Source: Cylindrotheca closterium
Lineage: Eukaryota > Bacillariophyta > Bacillariophyceae > Bacillariales > Bacillariaceae
DNA length: 64,000 bases
Assembly: GCA_933822405.4 (NCBI GenBank)
Contig: CAKOGP040002436.1
Span: 50,624-114,623, forward strand
Direction: 5' to 3'
Both the position numbers and the translations under genes were made by a program. The notes under the pieces are model-generated. The model was given only the letters and a program-made list of their open reading frames with translations. It did not search any database and had not been told where the DNA came from. Shown piece by piece: positions 43,141-53,484 of this stretch (positions are counted from its first letter, which is position 1; each line of letters opens with the position of its first letter).

Positions 43141-44883
43141 TTACATTGCTGTGGCTTTGAGTTCTTCTAGGAAACTAGTACTATTGTGTACCGTGCTTCC
43201 TCCCAGTATCACTTGGATCCTTCCCTTGTTGGCTTCATTGAATTCACTAATCTTGGTACCTTCTTCGTAGGTCACACCTCCCACCATGTATACGATAATC
43301 TCATTCGGTATGACAGCTTCCGGCGGGACACCACTTGCAGGTTTGGCATAGGATCCGCCCACAAAGGGATGAGTGTCTGTTCTCAGTTTTCCCTTGGTGA
43401 CGGCATTGAGCGTATCCATCAAGAGTGGAACATGTTGGGCGTAGACATTCGATACCCCTTGTACACTGGTCATGAACGACTTGGTCATCTTGACCAATGC
43501 ATTGTGATCTTCACCATACAAACCGGGCCCTCGTGATTTGGTACCCGCATATCGCAGCATGACATTGATCAATTCCACCATGTCCGCTGGAACACCACCC
43601 TTTTTCATGGCTTGTTGGACCATGTGCAAATTCCCCGAGGTTTCATATCTCAAGGCATACAACAATCCAAGCCGCAGTTTGTCGGGAATCTTGACACGCG
43701 GGGATCCCAACTTTTCCATCAACTCTCTCCAGTGCGCCGTATGATCGTCCTTGCACGCCAATTCTTGTTCAAATTGCGAAACATCCATCAAACTGCAAAG
43801 ATCCACCAGTCGTGCCAACTCCCCCATTATCGCCACGTGCTTGGACACATTGTGAGATTGTGATCTCAGCTCTGGAAACTTATCCATGAAGGCTTGCATT
43901 TCTTCAATGGTATTCAGATTGGCGGTATTGTGTTGTGCCGTTTGTTTTTGATAATTTCGTAGCAATTCTTGAATGTTTTCTCCCAACTCTCCAAAGTTCT
44001 TGTGTCGATTGGCAGCAAAGAACTTGTCCTGACCAGAACTAAGCACCACTTCTTCCAAATCTTCGGTGATATTCGGTGCTCCTTTTAGAATGACACGGTG
44101 ATTATTGAGACCCAGCAATTCGTGGACCATGGCTTGATATGTCCATTGACTCAACAATGGCGTCACCGGATCGTCCCTTCTGTCCAACACTAGTAACATG
44201 GTACCCTTCCGATTTTTCTTTCGAAAGTGAAATATTTCATCTGCTTCTATCGCATCGTGTATGTCCCGCGCCAGTTCTTCCGCACACGCCGAATGTTTGG
44301 CAAATCGAATCCCAACAATCGGTTGTCGTTTGAGGCTTAGCAGAATCCCTTCCAATCCTTTCACATTGCGTTCGTACAAATGGGCGTATTGAGGAGCCCA
44401 ACTAGTTCCAGCCGCCACGCACATGGCCAGTGTATTCCGGCATTGCATCGTCAACAAATCTTCATTGATGGGCACAAAGTCGCCATAAAATTCTTGGACT
44501 TGTTGCACCCGTTCCGAGACGTCATCTTCGGCCAACATCCGCAAGAGTCCCGAGCTCAAAATTCCCGTAAAGAATATATGGTATTCCGCAAATCGTGGAG
44601 ATTGCAATTCTTTGACCAGGCTGGCGACGGACGCTTCGGTCGGTCGGACCAAACAGACTGCCTTGAGGTGCGATTGGTTGATGTGTTGTTTGTTGTCATC
44701 CAATCTGGCTACCAAATAGACTTCTTGATTCAATATTTCCGTCTGTGAATACACACAAGAGACTATTTGCGTCGTAGAGGCATCCAACAACAACACTTTC
44801 ATACCGCGGCATTTGCCATCCCCCGAAACAACTCGATTGATGTAGGTGCGAATGACTTCGATGCCGTTCAATTCATCATTCAT
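43141..44883 (-). CDS. VPS45: VPS45-like Sec1/Munc18 protein
   Basis: A single exon; 580 residues from the ATG at 44883 (a longer upstream frame is compositionally unlike the family). Sec1/Munc18 landmarks run through the length: MKVLLLDASTTQIVSCVYSQ, VYLVARLDDN, HIFFTGILSSGLLRML, then TMLLVLDRRDDPVTPLLSQW, the family signature, and VILGGSTVHNSTSFLEEL at the C-terminus. In yeast and plants VPS45 binds the syntaxin Tlg2/SYP4 and promotes SNARE assembly in trans-Golgi to endosome transport. Assignment to the VPS45 branch rather than VPS33 or Sly1 is by overall pattern and length. Confidence 0.9.
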   Translation of the reverse strand: MNDELNGIEVIRTYINRVVSGDGKCRGMKVLLLDASTTQIVSCVYSQTEILNQEVYLVARLDDNKQHINQSHLKAVCLVRPTEASVASLVKELQSPRFAEYHIFFTGILSSGLLRMLAEDDVSERVQQVQEFYGDFVPINEDLLTMQCRNTLAMCVAAGTSWAPQYAHLYERNVKGLEGILLSLKRQPIVGIRFAKHSACAEELARDIHDAIEADEIFHFRKKNRKGTMLLVLDRRDDPVTPLLSQWTYQAMVHELLGLNNHRVILKGAPNITEDLEEVVLSSGQDKFFAANRHKNFGELGENIQELLRNYQKQTAQHNTANLNTIEEMQAFMDKFPELRSQSHNVSKHVAIMGELARLVDLCSLMDVSQFEQELACKDDHTAHWRELMEKLGSPRVKIPDKLRLGLLYALRYETSGNLHMVQQAMKKGGVPADMVELINVMLRYAGTKSRGPGLYGEDHNALVKMTKSFMTSVQGVSNVYAQHVPLLMDTLNAVTKGKLRTDTHPFVGGSYAKPASGVPPEAVIPNEIIVYMVGGVTYEEGTKISEFNEANKGRIQVILGGSTVHNSTSFLEELKATAM

Positions 44884-45702
44884 TGTGGCGTTTGTTTTTC
44901 TTCTTCTATTATTGGATTGGTTTCTACCGTGCTTTGTTTGATGTATGTTGATAGGGGTACCTGTTTTGTCGTCTATTTCCTGGTTTCCTTGTTTCTTTTG
45001 CAATACCGGTAGTGTAGAATGAATGAATGAAACGCGCAAGAGATGAAAAGGATTGAATCTTGCTTTTTTGTCTTTGGTCTCGGTCGAGTCGACCTCCCAA
45101 CGGTCTCGTGGGATACGACTTTGGTTTTTTGCAATCTCGTACTACGCCGAAAAACAGGACGTCCGTCATCCACATCCGGCTCGCGTTGAACATTTTAAAA
45201 CTAGTTCAGTTCGTCAATTACCGCACCTACTTAAAACCAAAATTGGTAGGATTTCTACTTACGCCCACCCATCTCCGCTTCTTTGAAAACNNNNNNNNNN
45301 NNNNNNNNNNNNNNNNNNNNNNNNNNNNNNNNNNNNNNNNNNNNNNNNNNNNNNNNNNNNNNNNNNNNNNNNNNNNNNNNNNNNNNNNNNNNNNNNNNNN
45401 NNNNNNNNNNNNNNNNNNNNNNNNNNNNNNNNNNNNNNNNNNNNNNNNNNNNNNNNNNNNNNNNNNNNNNNNNNNNNNNNNNNNNNNNNNNNNNNNNNNN
45501 NNNNNNNNNNNNNNNNNNNNNNNNNNNNNNNNNNNNNNNNNNNNNNNNNNNNNNNNNNNNNNNNNNNNNNNNNNNNNNNNNNNNNNNNNNNNNNNNNNNN
45601 NNNNNNNNNNNNNNNNNNNNNNNNNNNNNNNNNNNNNNNNNNNNNNNNNNNNNNNNNNNNNNTTTTTGTTGTTGTTTTCAGTTTCATTTTCAATATTCCA
45701 CA
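44884..45702. other. Intergenic stretch with a 372-base assembly gap
   Basis: N's occupy 45291-45662. The sequence before the gap has a TACCGGTA-type palindrome at about 45004-45011, 120 bases from the VPS45 start. The bases just after the gap (a TTGTTG run then TTTTCAG) look like an intron 3' end in the 5' UTR of the ribosomal gene. Part of the ribosomal promoter or first exon may be hidden in the gap. Confidence 0.5.
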
Positions 45703-45891
45703 ATGGCCGAAACACGAAAGCCCAACAAATTGTACGCCACTCACCCCAAGGGATACGGAAAGGGATCCAGAGCCTGTAAGGTTACCGGACGTGAAGGAGG
45801 TAATGGACTTATCCGAAAATACGGAATCAACATGAAGCGTCAAGTATTCCGCGAACGCGCCATTGAAATGGGATGGATGAAGTACAGCTAA
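45703..45891 (+). CDS. RPS29: 40S ribosomal protein uS14 (RPS29)
   Basis: 62 residues, close to human RPS29 (56). The start KPNKLYATHPKGYGKGSRAC and the core NGLIRKYGINMKRQVFRERA are typical of eukaryotic uS14. Eukaryotic versions usually coordinate zinc with four Cys. Here only the first (ACKV) remains, and the others are replaced (VTGREGG and NMKRQVF instead of CxxC pairs), giving a zinc-free form like the C-minus paralogues known in bacteria. The protein sits at the 40S head near the mRNA path. The frame begins shortly after the assembly gap, with a probable 5' UTR intron. Confidence 0.92.
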   Translation: MAETRKPNKLYATHPKGYGKGSRACKVTGREGGNGLIRKYGINMKRQVFRERAIEMGWMKYS

Positions 45892-46434
45892 ATCATATCT
45901 AAAAAAACAAAACAATGAAATGAAATGAATCAATATTATTTGGAGTCTTTTAGTTTTTGTGTTGGTAATGCTGATAGACTGTAGTTGATGATTGTGAGAC
46001 ACTTTGTTTGAGGAGATTGGAGTGTTGATTGATTGGCAGAGATAGAGGAGCTACCCCAACACATTACTACACGAGCTCAATAAGGTTGTTTCAAAGTTTA
46101 AAGTAGCATTATGATCATTCGTTTCATTGCACACTTTCATCTTTGTCGTTCCAATGCAAAATAATTCTACTCGAGCTGACGAGCTACTAGAGGCCAAGGA
46201 TCAACAGGAAGTTGCACAACCAGGGTATCCACCAAAAATTCAGCTGCTCCTCAATATACTGTCCTTCAATCACCGTTTTGTCTTCATCCTGTCGGCATTC
46301 CAAGACTTTGGCGAGCACTTTGGATGCTTTTTAAATAAGATGGTTTCCGGCACAACCAAGCAACAGGAGCAGCAGTATGTCATTATTCCACTAGTAGGGT
46401 AGATCAATGAATTGAATTGAATTGAATCAATCAA
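45892..46434. other. Intergenic stretch with AATTG/AATC microsatellite
   Basis: No gene recognised; an open frame at 46127-46402 has no domain. At 46407-46440 a (GAATT)n run is followed by (AATC)n, next to the 3' end of the lipocalin-like gene. Confidence 0.45.
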
Positions 46435-47007
46435 TCAATCTTCCATTTGATCCGCCAAATTGCTGCGCCCCAAAACAATAGTCTCTTCTGGTACAAAATA
46501 CCGGGTGGTAATATTTCGGGCTCCCGTTTGTTCGTTCAATATTGTCAACTCTTGAAACAGCATGGTGCCATCTTCCACCAATCGTTTGATATCCGTGACA
46601 TGGGCCATACCATTCATTGTCAACAAGGAAGAATCGATCCGCAAATGAGTGGCAGGATTTTCGGTAGTAGCCAGTGATTTCTTGGGACGTTCACCGGGTT
46701 GCAAGTATTCCACCTTTTCTTCACCCAGGTTCAATTCCACCACCAAATCATTATTGACCCGGGATCGTTTGATAATTTTCAGAGTGGTATCTTCCAAAGA
46801 GATACTGTGATAGGTTTCTTGATCGCTCTCTCCCTTTTCATGAGCTTGAATGGCTAATTCATTGACTTGGAGGGTTTGTAGGTAGCCTCGCATGTGCCAT
46901 TGCCCTTTGGTTTTGTCCAATTTCCAAACGCCGTTCAAATTCGATCGAGCGATTTTTGGGGCTGCTGGTCGTGGAATAGCAGTAGCGGGTGCAGTTGCGA
47001 CGTTCAT
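46435..47007 (-). CDS. Lipocalin/fatty-acid-binding-like (calycin) protein
   Basis: A single exon; 190 residues. NLNGVWKLDKTKGQW resembles the N-terminal GxW motif of lipocalins and cytosolic fatty-acid-binding proteins. Alternating beta-strand patterns follow (TYHSISLEDTTLKIIKRSRV; DLVVELNLGEEKVEYLQPG; FQELTILNEQTGARNITTRY), giving about 8-10 strands. An Ala/Pro-rich N-terminus precedes the fold, but no clear signal peptide is seen. Probably binds a hydrophobic ligand such as a lipid or pigment. The ligand and location are inferred only from fold resemblance. Head to head with AP-1 gamma. Confidence 0.55.
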   Translation of the reverse strand: MNVATAPATAIPRPAAPKIARSNLNGVWKLDKTKGQWHMRGYLQTLQVNELAIQAHEKGESDQETYHSISLEDTTLKIIKRSRVNNDLVVELNLGEEKVEYLQPGERPKKSLATTENPATHLRIDSSLLTMNGMAHVTDIKRLVEDGTMLFQELTILNEQTGARNITTRYFVPEETIVLGRSNLADQMED

Positions 47008-47483
47008 ACTAACTACTACGAGGTGATGTAAGGAACGAGTGCACTACAACAGGAAATGGATTGAAAGTCAACAAGAGAAGGAAGTTGTGTTGTCGTTGTT
47101 GTTCGGATATACCGGTACCGGTATGGAATGGAAATCAGAAAAAATGTCTCACCTGCCAGCTACCGGTAAAGTAGTAGATGAACGTACAAAATGGTACATG
47201 TGACGTCATGCGTCAAACCGGAATTTTTCGACATTCAAAAGAGGGGAACTATTTAGGGGAGTCATTTCTCATTGGCCTGCAGGCAGCAAAAACGTGTTGC
47301 CGAACGAAGACGAACTCTCATCACGATCTATTTTTAGTTTGGTTTGTGTGACAGGAAGGAGCATTGGCAACATCCCATTTCTCGTGTGACATTCACCCAA
47401 CCGTCTTTAGGGCTTGTCTTTGTGTCCACACAACCTTTTTTCCTTTACAAGCAATAGCTTGAACAACACACAGAGCCTTCAAA
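47008..47483. promoter_or_regulatory. Divergent promoter region (lipocalin-like / AP-1 gamma)
   Basis: 476 bases between two head-to-head starts. Holds a tandem TACCGGTACCGGTA at 47110-47123, another TACCGGTA at about 47161-47168, and TGACGTCA (47201-47208) followed by TGCGTCA. TGACGT elements are known CO2/cAMP-responsive sites in diatom carbon-concentrating genes; here the role is only suggested. Confidence 0.45.
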
Positions 47484-50400
47484 ATGGCAATGAAATTAAG
47501 AGATCTCATCCGCAAAGTGCGGGCCTGCAAAACAGCAGCGGAGGAGCGTGCAGTCATTGCCAAGGAGTCTGCGATGATTCGTACGGCTATTCGGGAAGAA
47601 CAGGAACATTATCGGCATCGCAATGTAGCAAAACTTTTGTTTATGCACATGTTAGGTACGTTTGTCAACAACCACAAGAGGAGGCCTACAAACGCCAATG
47701 ATGCTCACTTGATTTTTTGAATGTTTGTGATTTTTTGAAATTCCCCTTTTTGCAATACGAAAATTACCCCAATTTCCTTATTGAAAACCATCAGGATATC
47801 CAACTCACTTTGGTCAATTGGAATGTATGAAGCTCATTGCATCCCCACACTTCCCAGAGAAACGTATTGGATACTTAGGAATGATGCTGTTGTTATCAGA
47901 AGAAGCTGACGTTCTGATGCTTTCAACGAATTCACTGAAAACCGATTTGAATTCACGAAACAAGTTTATTGCCGGACTGTCGCTTTGTACCATTGGAAAC
48001 TTGGCGACCTCGGACATGTCTAGAGATTTGGCACCGGAAGTGGACAAACACCTCAAGTCTGGCAACGCATATCTTCGAAAAAAGGCCGGTCTTGCCATGG
48101 CTAGATGTCTCACAAAGTGTCCTGATATGGTGGAAGATTTTGTGGATCGTGTGGTCTCCTTGCTCAAGGATAAGAACCACGGCGTGCTCATTACGGTAGT
48201 CCAATTGATGACACAAGTTCTCATGATTGACATGAAGAATGCTGAAGAGGAGGGAGAGAATCCATTCCAAACTGACTGCCGTAAATCTTTCTTGCGATTG
48301 GTACCTATGTTGGTAAAGATGCTCAAGAATCTTCAAAGTCCCGGTCACGCCCAAGAATATGAAATTGGTGGAATTCCAGATCCATTCCTTCAGGTTCAAC
48401 TGTTGACCCTCCTTCGATTGCTGGGTGCCAAGAACGAAAAGGCTTCGGAAGAAATGAATGATGTCTTGTCACGTGTGGCCACTGGAACCGAGTCGTCCAA
48501 GAATGCCGGAAACGCCATTTTGTACGAGTGTGTGCAAACCATCATGGGGATTGAAAGTGATGACCAACTTCGTGTGCTAGCTGTCAATATTCTTGGTCGA
48601 TTCTTGTTGAACAGGGATAACAATATTCGATATGTGGCTCTCAACACTTTGGCGAGATGTATTGTAGAGCAAAACAAATCGGGAACATCTGCTGTAGATC
48701 CCAACTCGGCTTCGTCCGCCTTGCAAAAGCATCGTGCCACCGTGGTGGATTGTTTGAAGGATCCTGATATCAGTATTCGACAACGAGCGCTAGAATTGAT
48801 TTACCACTTGGTGAATCATGAAAATGTGGAATCTCTGACTGCCGAACTCTTGAATTACTTGGTGCTTTGTCCAAGAGAGCATCGAGCGGATATCTGTACC
48901 CGAATCTTGCGAGTAGTGGAGAAATACAGTCGCGATGATCAATGGCGTGTTGATACTTTGATTACTATGCTTACGATTGCTGGACGTGAGGCCACCAACG
49001 AAGTCCAGAGTTCCTCTGTCATTTACATTTCCAGATCTTCCGAGGATGTCCATACCTATGCCACACACAAACTGCTAAAGGCAATCCGTGATGACGATGG
49101 GTCACAAAGAGGTCTCTTGGTTGTTGGTATCTGGTGCATTGGAGAATACGGAGATCTTGTCTTGTCCGATTATTCCTACACGCCACAAAGCGATCCGAGC
49201 AACCTGGCTCCAGTCAGCATCACCTTTATGGCAATGACTCCATCCAGTGTAGTAGAATCAGTGGAAAATGTTATTCAACGACACTCTTGCCCGGAATCAG
49301 TCAAGGCTCGTGCTTTGACATGTTTTGCCAAGCTCAGTGACCGGTTTGCTGATAAAGGAGATGCCGCTGCCTTGGATAAATTGCAAAAGTTGTTGAAGAA
49401 ACACCAGGGATCACAGTCGCTAGAATTGCAACTGAGGTCATGCGAATACGACGCCTTGATGAATGCGGCCAAGGGTATCAAGCTTGCCCCAATTAATAGG
49501 GCCGCCGAGAATGATTTGTTTGGAGTTGCGGACGATACCTCTGGCGGCCCTGTCAGCGCATCTGTGATTAATGCGGCGAAGGAGGCTTTGTCGCGCATGC
49601 CAGTGGTGGATTTGAAGGTTCTACAAAAGAACAAGGAGACCTTTGGTGGTGGTGACGTCGGTGCATCCTCCGCCATGCCAACTGCCTCGGCTGCTGCTCC
49701 AGCTCCGGGTGGCGACTTGCTCGATATCTTTGGAGGTACTCCCGCACCTGCACCAGCACAAAATGGTGGTGCCCCAACCGGAGATGCCGGCAAGAGCGAT
49801 TTGGATCTGTTGACAGACATATTTGCGGCATCTGCTGCTCAACCAGCCGCTCCTGCCATGGGCAGTGGTGGCTACGATCCATTTTCTGCTCCACCTGCAC
49901 AAGCTTCAGCACCAGCAGCTGCAAATCCATTGGACATCTTTGGAGCAACCCCAGCAGCACCCTCACAACCAGCTGCTCCTGCGAATCCACTCGACATTTT
50001 CGGTGCTTCCGCTCCTGCACCGGCTGCTCCAATGCCAGCACAAAATGACATTTTCGGAGCACCTCCAGCTATGCAACAGCAAGCTCCTGCAGTAGCAGCG
50101 CAACCACCAGCACCTGCCGCTCCAGCTGGGGCACCCGCGGCGGCTGGACCTGTCACTGTACCTGGCCTTACCCACCAAGGGCTTTCGATCGAATTTGAAT
50201 GTTCGAAACCTGACATTTGGAACAAGCAAACGTCAGAGCTAATTGCGAAATGCAAGAATGCAAACGTTGTAGCACTGAATGGTTTCAACTTGCAGGTCGC
50301 TGTTCCCAAATACATCACTATGGAGATGGAACCACCATCGTCTACCACCGTTCCTCCAACACAAGGGGCTAACCCGAAACTCGTAACTCAGAAGATCAAG

Positions 50401-50523
50401 GTTATCAATTCCATGCTGGGGACCAAGAATCTCATGTTGAAGGTGAAGGTCAGCTTCACATTGAATGGGAATAAGGTAGAACACTTGGCAACATGTTCTG
50501 GATTCCCAGCCGGCCAATATTAA
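47484..50523 (+). CDS. AP1G1: AP-1 complex gamma-adaptin
   Basis: Two exons, 47484-47655 and 47795-50523 (139-base intron); 966 residues. The N-terminal trunk (to about residue 590) is a long HEAT/adaptin helical array: [60 protein letters not shown], and [18 protein letters not shown] 250-residue hinge is Ala/Pro-rich with repeated NPLDIFG/LLDIFGG and LDLLTDIF segments, which are clathrin-box and accessory-motif-like. The C-terminal ear (about 845-966) begins [14 protein letters not shown] and ends [10 protein letters not shown]-1 gamma recruits clathrin and cargo at the trans-Golgi/endosome, linking functionally with VPS45 encoded nearby. Confidence 0.93.
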
Positions 50524-51069
50524 ATCCCTTTCTAGAATCAATATTACAACGCTGAAACTCTTGATGTATATTTCTGGCAAGAGATCTTCTGAATAAGGTC
50601 CATATCCGTCAGATGCTCTTCGAAATCAACAATGACTTCGGTTGCCCATGAAGAAGCAGTCGATTAAGTCAGCCAATTAGTCAATAACGATGCGATGGCG
50701 ATGGATGTACCGGTATGAGGTACTAATATCAAGTACGTACCAGGTACTTGATGCTTGAGGGATATATTGTCCAAGAAATATCTTTGATATCATCTATCTA
50801 AATCATTATTGGATGGCTTTTGCCAATCCGAACCCCAGTTAGTGTGAGACAGTATTGTAGGCATGTAGTGGCTGTATCATCGTGGGGTACGTTTTTCTCT
50901 TCGTCCGTCTTATCACAGTATCAGTGTGGAGGTCGACTTTGGAATTGACCAATTTGACTAACCCTTACGGAGATGGCGTCGTCGTCATCATTTCCTTGGG
51001 TGCAGTGATGATTGTAGGATCTGTTGAATACACTCACTCTTTCAAGACTTGTCTAGAACCAGCGGTGTG
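50524..51069. other. Intergenic stretch
   Basis: No gene recognised. Has a TACCGGTA-type palindrome (about 50708-50715) followed closely by TACCAGGTACTTG-type sequence. Should contain the promoter of the glycosylase fusion. Confidence 0.4.
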
Positions 51070-53114
51070 ATGAAACTCATGGCGACACTACCAGCTACCA
51101 TCGTCGCCCTTTCCATGGGGACCCGAGCGCTGAATCTTTCCAAGAGCTCGTTTGGAGGATCTCAGTTTCGTTTGAAGAGATCCTTTTCCAGGATGGTCTC
51201 GCCCATTGTCATGATGCCTGAAGGTCCCGAAGTCCGTACCGTGGTGGATCAATTGCAAGGAGGAGTAGGGAAACGATTGGTAGACATTCAATTCTTATCA
51301 GGAAGATATATTCGCCATGGTCGACCGGTTGGTTTTGAAGAGTTCGCCATGACAATGACGCCCAGTACTTCTTGGACAGGCGAGGCTGAGGCTATTGATC
51401 AGATTCAAGAATGGAATGCCAAAGGAAAGTTCATATATTTAACGTTAGATGATGGAAATACAGCTCCCGAGGATGATGATGACTTTGCTCGAAGCATATG
51501 GATTACGCTTGGTATGTCGGGTAGGTTTCTCGCTGAAGGCGCTCATCAACAAGATCCTCGGTTTGCTCGCTGGTACCTCGAAATGTTGGACATAGATTCT
51601 GGATCAACCCGCAAAATCTACTACCATGACCAGCGCAATTTTGGAGTTCTCAGGTTTTGCCTTTCGCAACAAGAGCTGACCAAGAAACTTGAGTCGTTGG
51701 GTCCGGACATGCTGAGTGAGGACACAACCATCGACGACTTTTTGGAACGAATGGACCAGGCACGACAAGATCTGAACGTTTGCAAGTTCCTAATGGATCA
51801 ATCTGTAAGATATATATCTTGAAGTATCTTATTTCATTGTCCTATCGCACTAACATTCGTATCGTCTTTCCTTCATTAGAAAATTGCAGGTGTTGGAAAC
51901 TACATCTTGGCTGAAGGCCTCTATCGAGCCATGGTAGATCCTTTTGCTTCCTTGAATGAGATTAATGAAAGCCTACGGCGGAGTCTCTTCGACGAGCTTC
52001 GAGCAGTCTCTAGGGACTCTTATCAATCCCAAGGAATGACCAGACCCGGCGGTACATTTCAAGGCGTTGAAGGAGACCAAGGCCAGTATGCCTTTCAACT
52101 GCAGTGCTATGGACAAAAAGTATGTCCCAAAGGAAATCCTGTCATAAAGGACACTAGTGGTCCACATAAGCGAACCATTTGGTACACGGAAGAACAGCTG
52201 TTCAAGCCACTTTCCGAGCGCCGCTTTTCCATGACATGGACCGAAGAAGATGAAGCAAAAGTAGCAGCTTCTGCAACTGATGATGACGACTTGGATGATG
52301 AAACGACAGCTGTTTGGAAGGCTGGTAAGGACATTGGTCTTGGACTGACCGATCCTGGATGGAAAGAAGTACTGGGAGAGGCTCTGTCCTCGGAATCCTT
52401 TTCCAGGCTTCAGGCCTTCTTGGATCAAGAGATCGCGCAAGGTGAAACCATCTATCCGCCTCCAGACCAAGTTTTTTCCGCCTTTAATCTGTGTCCGTTT
52501 GAAAAGACTAAGATCGTCATTGTCGGGCAAGATCCATACCACGGACCTGGGCAAGGGCATGGTCTAGCCTTTTCGGTTCAAAAGGATGTCAAGAGTGAGT
52601 GCCTTCTTGTGACGAATGGACCTTTTCTTGTTGTTTCCATTGTTCGCTTCTGACTTCTTTCCTCATCCTGATTAACTTTCTAGTTCCTCCATCTCTCCGG
52701 AATATCATTGCCGAAGCCATTGACGATCTTGCCATCAAGCAATACCACGGCAACTTGGAGCACTGGGCGAAACAAGGGGTCTTGATGCTAAATACCGTTT
52801 TGACTGTCCAACGAGGCAAGGCCAATAGTCATGCCAAACAAGGATGGGAGGATTTTACGGATCAAGTCATTTCCGTGTTGAATGAGAAAAAGGCTGATGA
52901 TGGTGGTTTGGTATTTCTGCTCTGGGGCAATCCAGCGAAAAAGAAGGCAGCTGGAGTGGACGAAGACAATCATTTCTTGATTCAAAGCAGCCACCCGAGT
53001 CCATTGGGAGCAACCAAGACAAGTCAACCATTTTTGGGAAGCCGGTGCTTTAGTCGAGCTAATAAAGCATTGGAAGAGATGGGAAAGGAGCCCATCAATT
53101 GGGATATAATATGA
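51070..53114 (+). CDS. Fused Fpg/Nei-type DNA glycosylase and uracil-DNA glycosylase
   Basis: Three exons: 51070-51804, 51880-52594 and 52684-53114; 626 residues, in one continuous frame across both introns. The N-terminal half is Fpg/MutM-like: MPEGPEVRTVV (Pro50, Glu51), GKFIYLTL with the conserved Lys, FLMDQSKIAGVGNYILAEG (the helix-two-turn-helix), and a C-terminal region where the usual CxxC zinc finger is degenerate. The C-terminal half is a family-1 uracil-DNA glycosylase: VGQDPYHGPGQGHGLAFSV (catalytic GQDPYH at 461-466), VLMLNTVLTV, LLWGNPAKKK and SSHPSPLGA. Together it could excise oxidised purines and uracil from DNA. Fpg needs the Pro after the initiator Met at its free N-terminus, so the 49-residue leader must be removed, or translation must start at the internal ATG. 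Confidence 0.88.
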
Positions 53115-53484
53115 TAGAACTTGTGCTATACTATGATTTGTTTGGCTTCTCTCGTTGGCTTCGAATTCGATAGCAAAGCAGGATGAGAACAACATACCAT
53201 TTGGTGCTTATCTTGCATGCGAACGGGATACATTTCGTTGTCAGAATGGTATTACGATGCATGCAATATTGCTATCGGATGTCTGGCGTGGCTGATAACA
53301 CCTGTGATGTACCCCCTGATACCAGTATTCCATTCATTAGTCTTGGAGACGAAACTTACAAGACTGAAGACGCCTATTTGGTCAACGCACAGGTTATGAA
53401 CCCACGCGACCAAACCCTGACTGAAAATGATTCCGCCTCATCGAATCATCTTGGATATGATATAGCAGCATTCAATTCAGGGAA
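53115..53484. other. Intergenic stretch upstream of the M16C paralogue
   Basis: No gene recognised; the open frame 53183-53647 overlaps the next gene in another frame and has no domain. Confidence 0.35.

Noticed and set aside
46127..46402. 91-codon open frame
   Set aside because: No domain or homologue recognised and it ends near a microsatellite.
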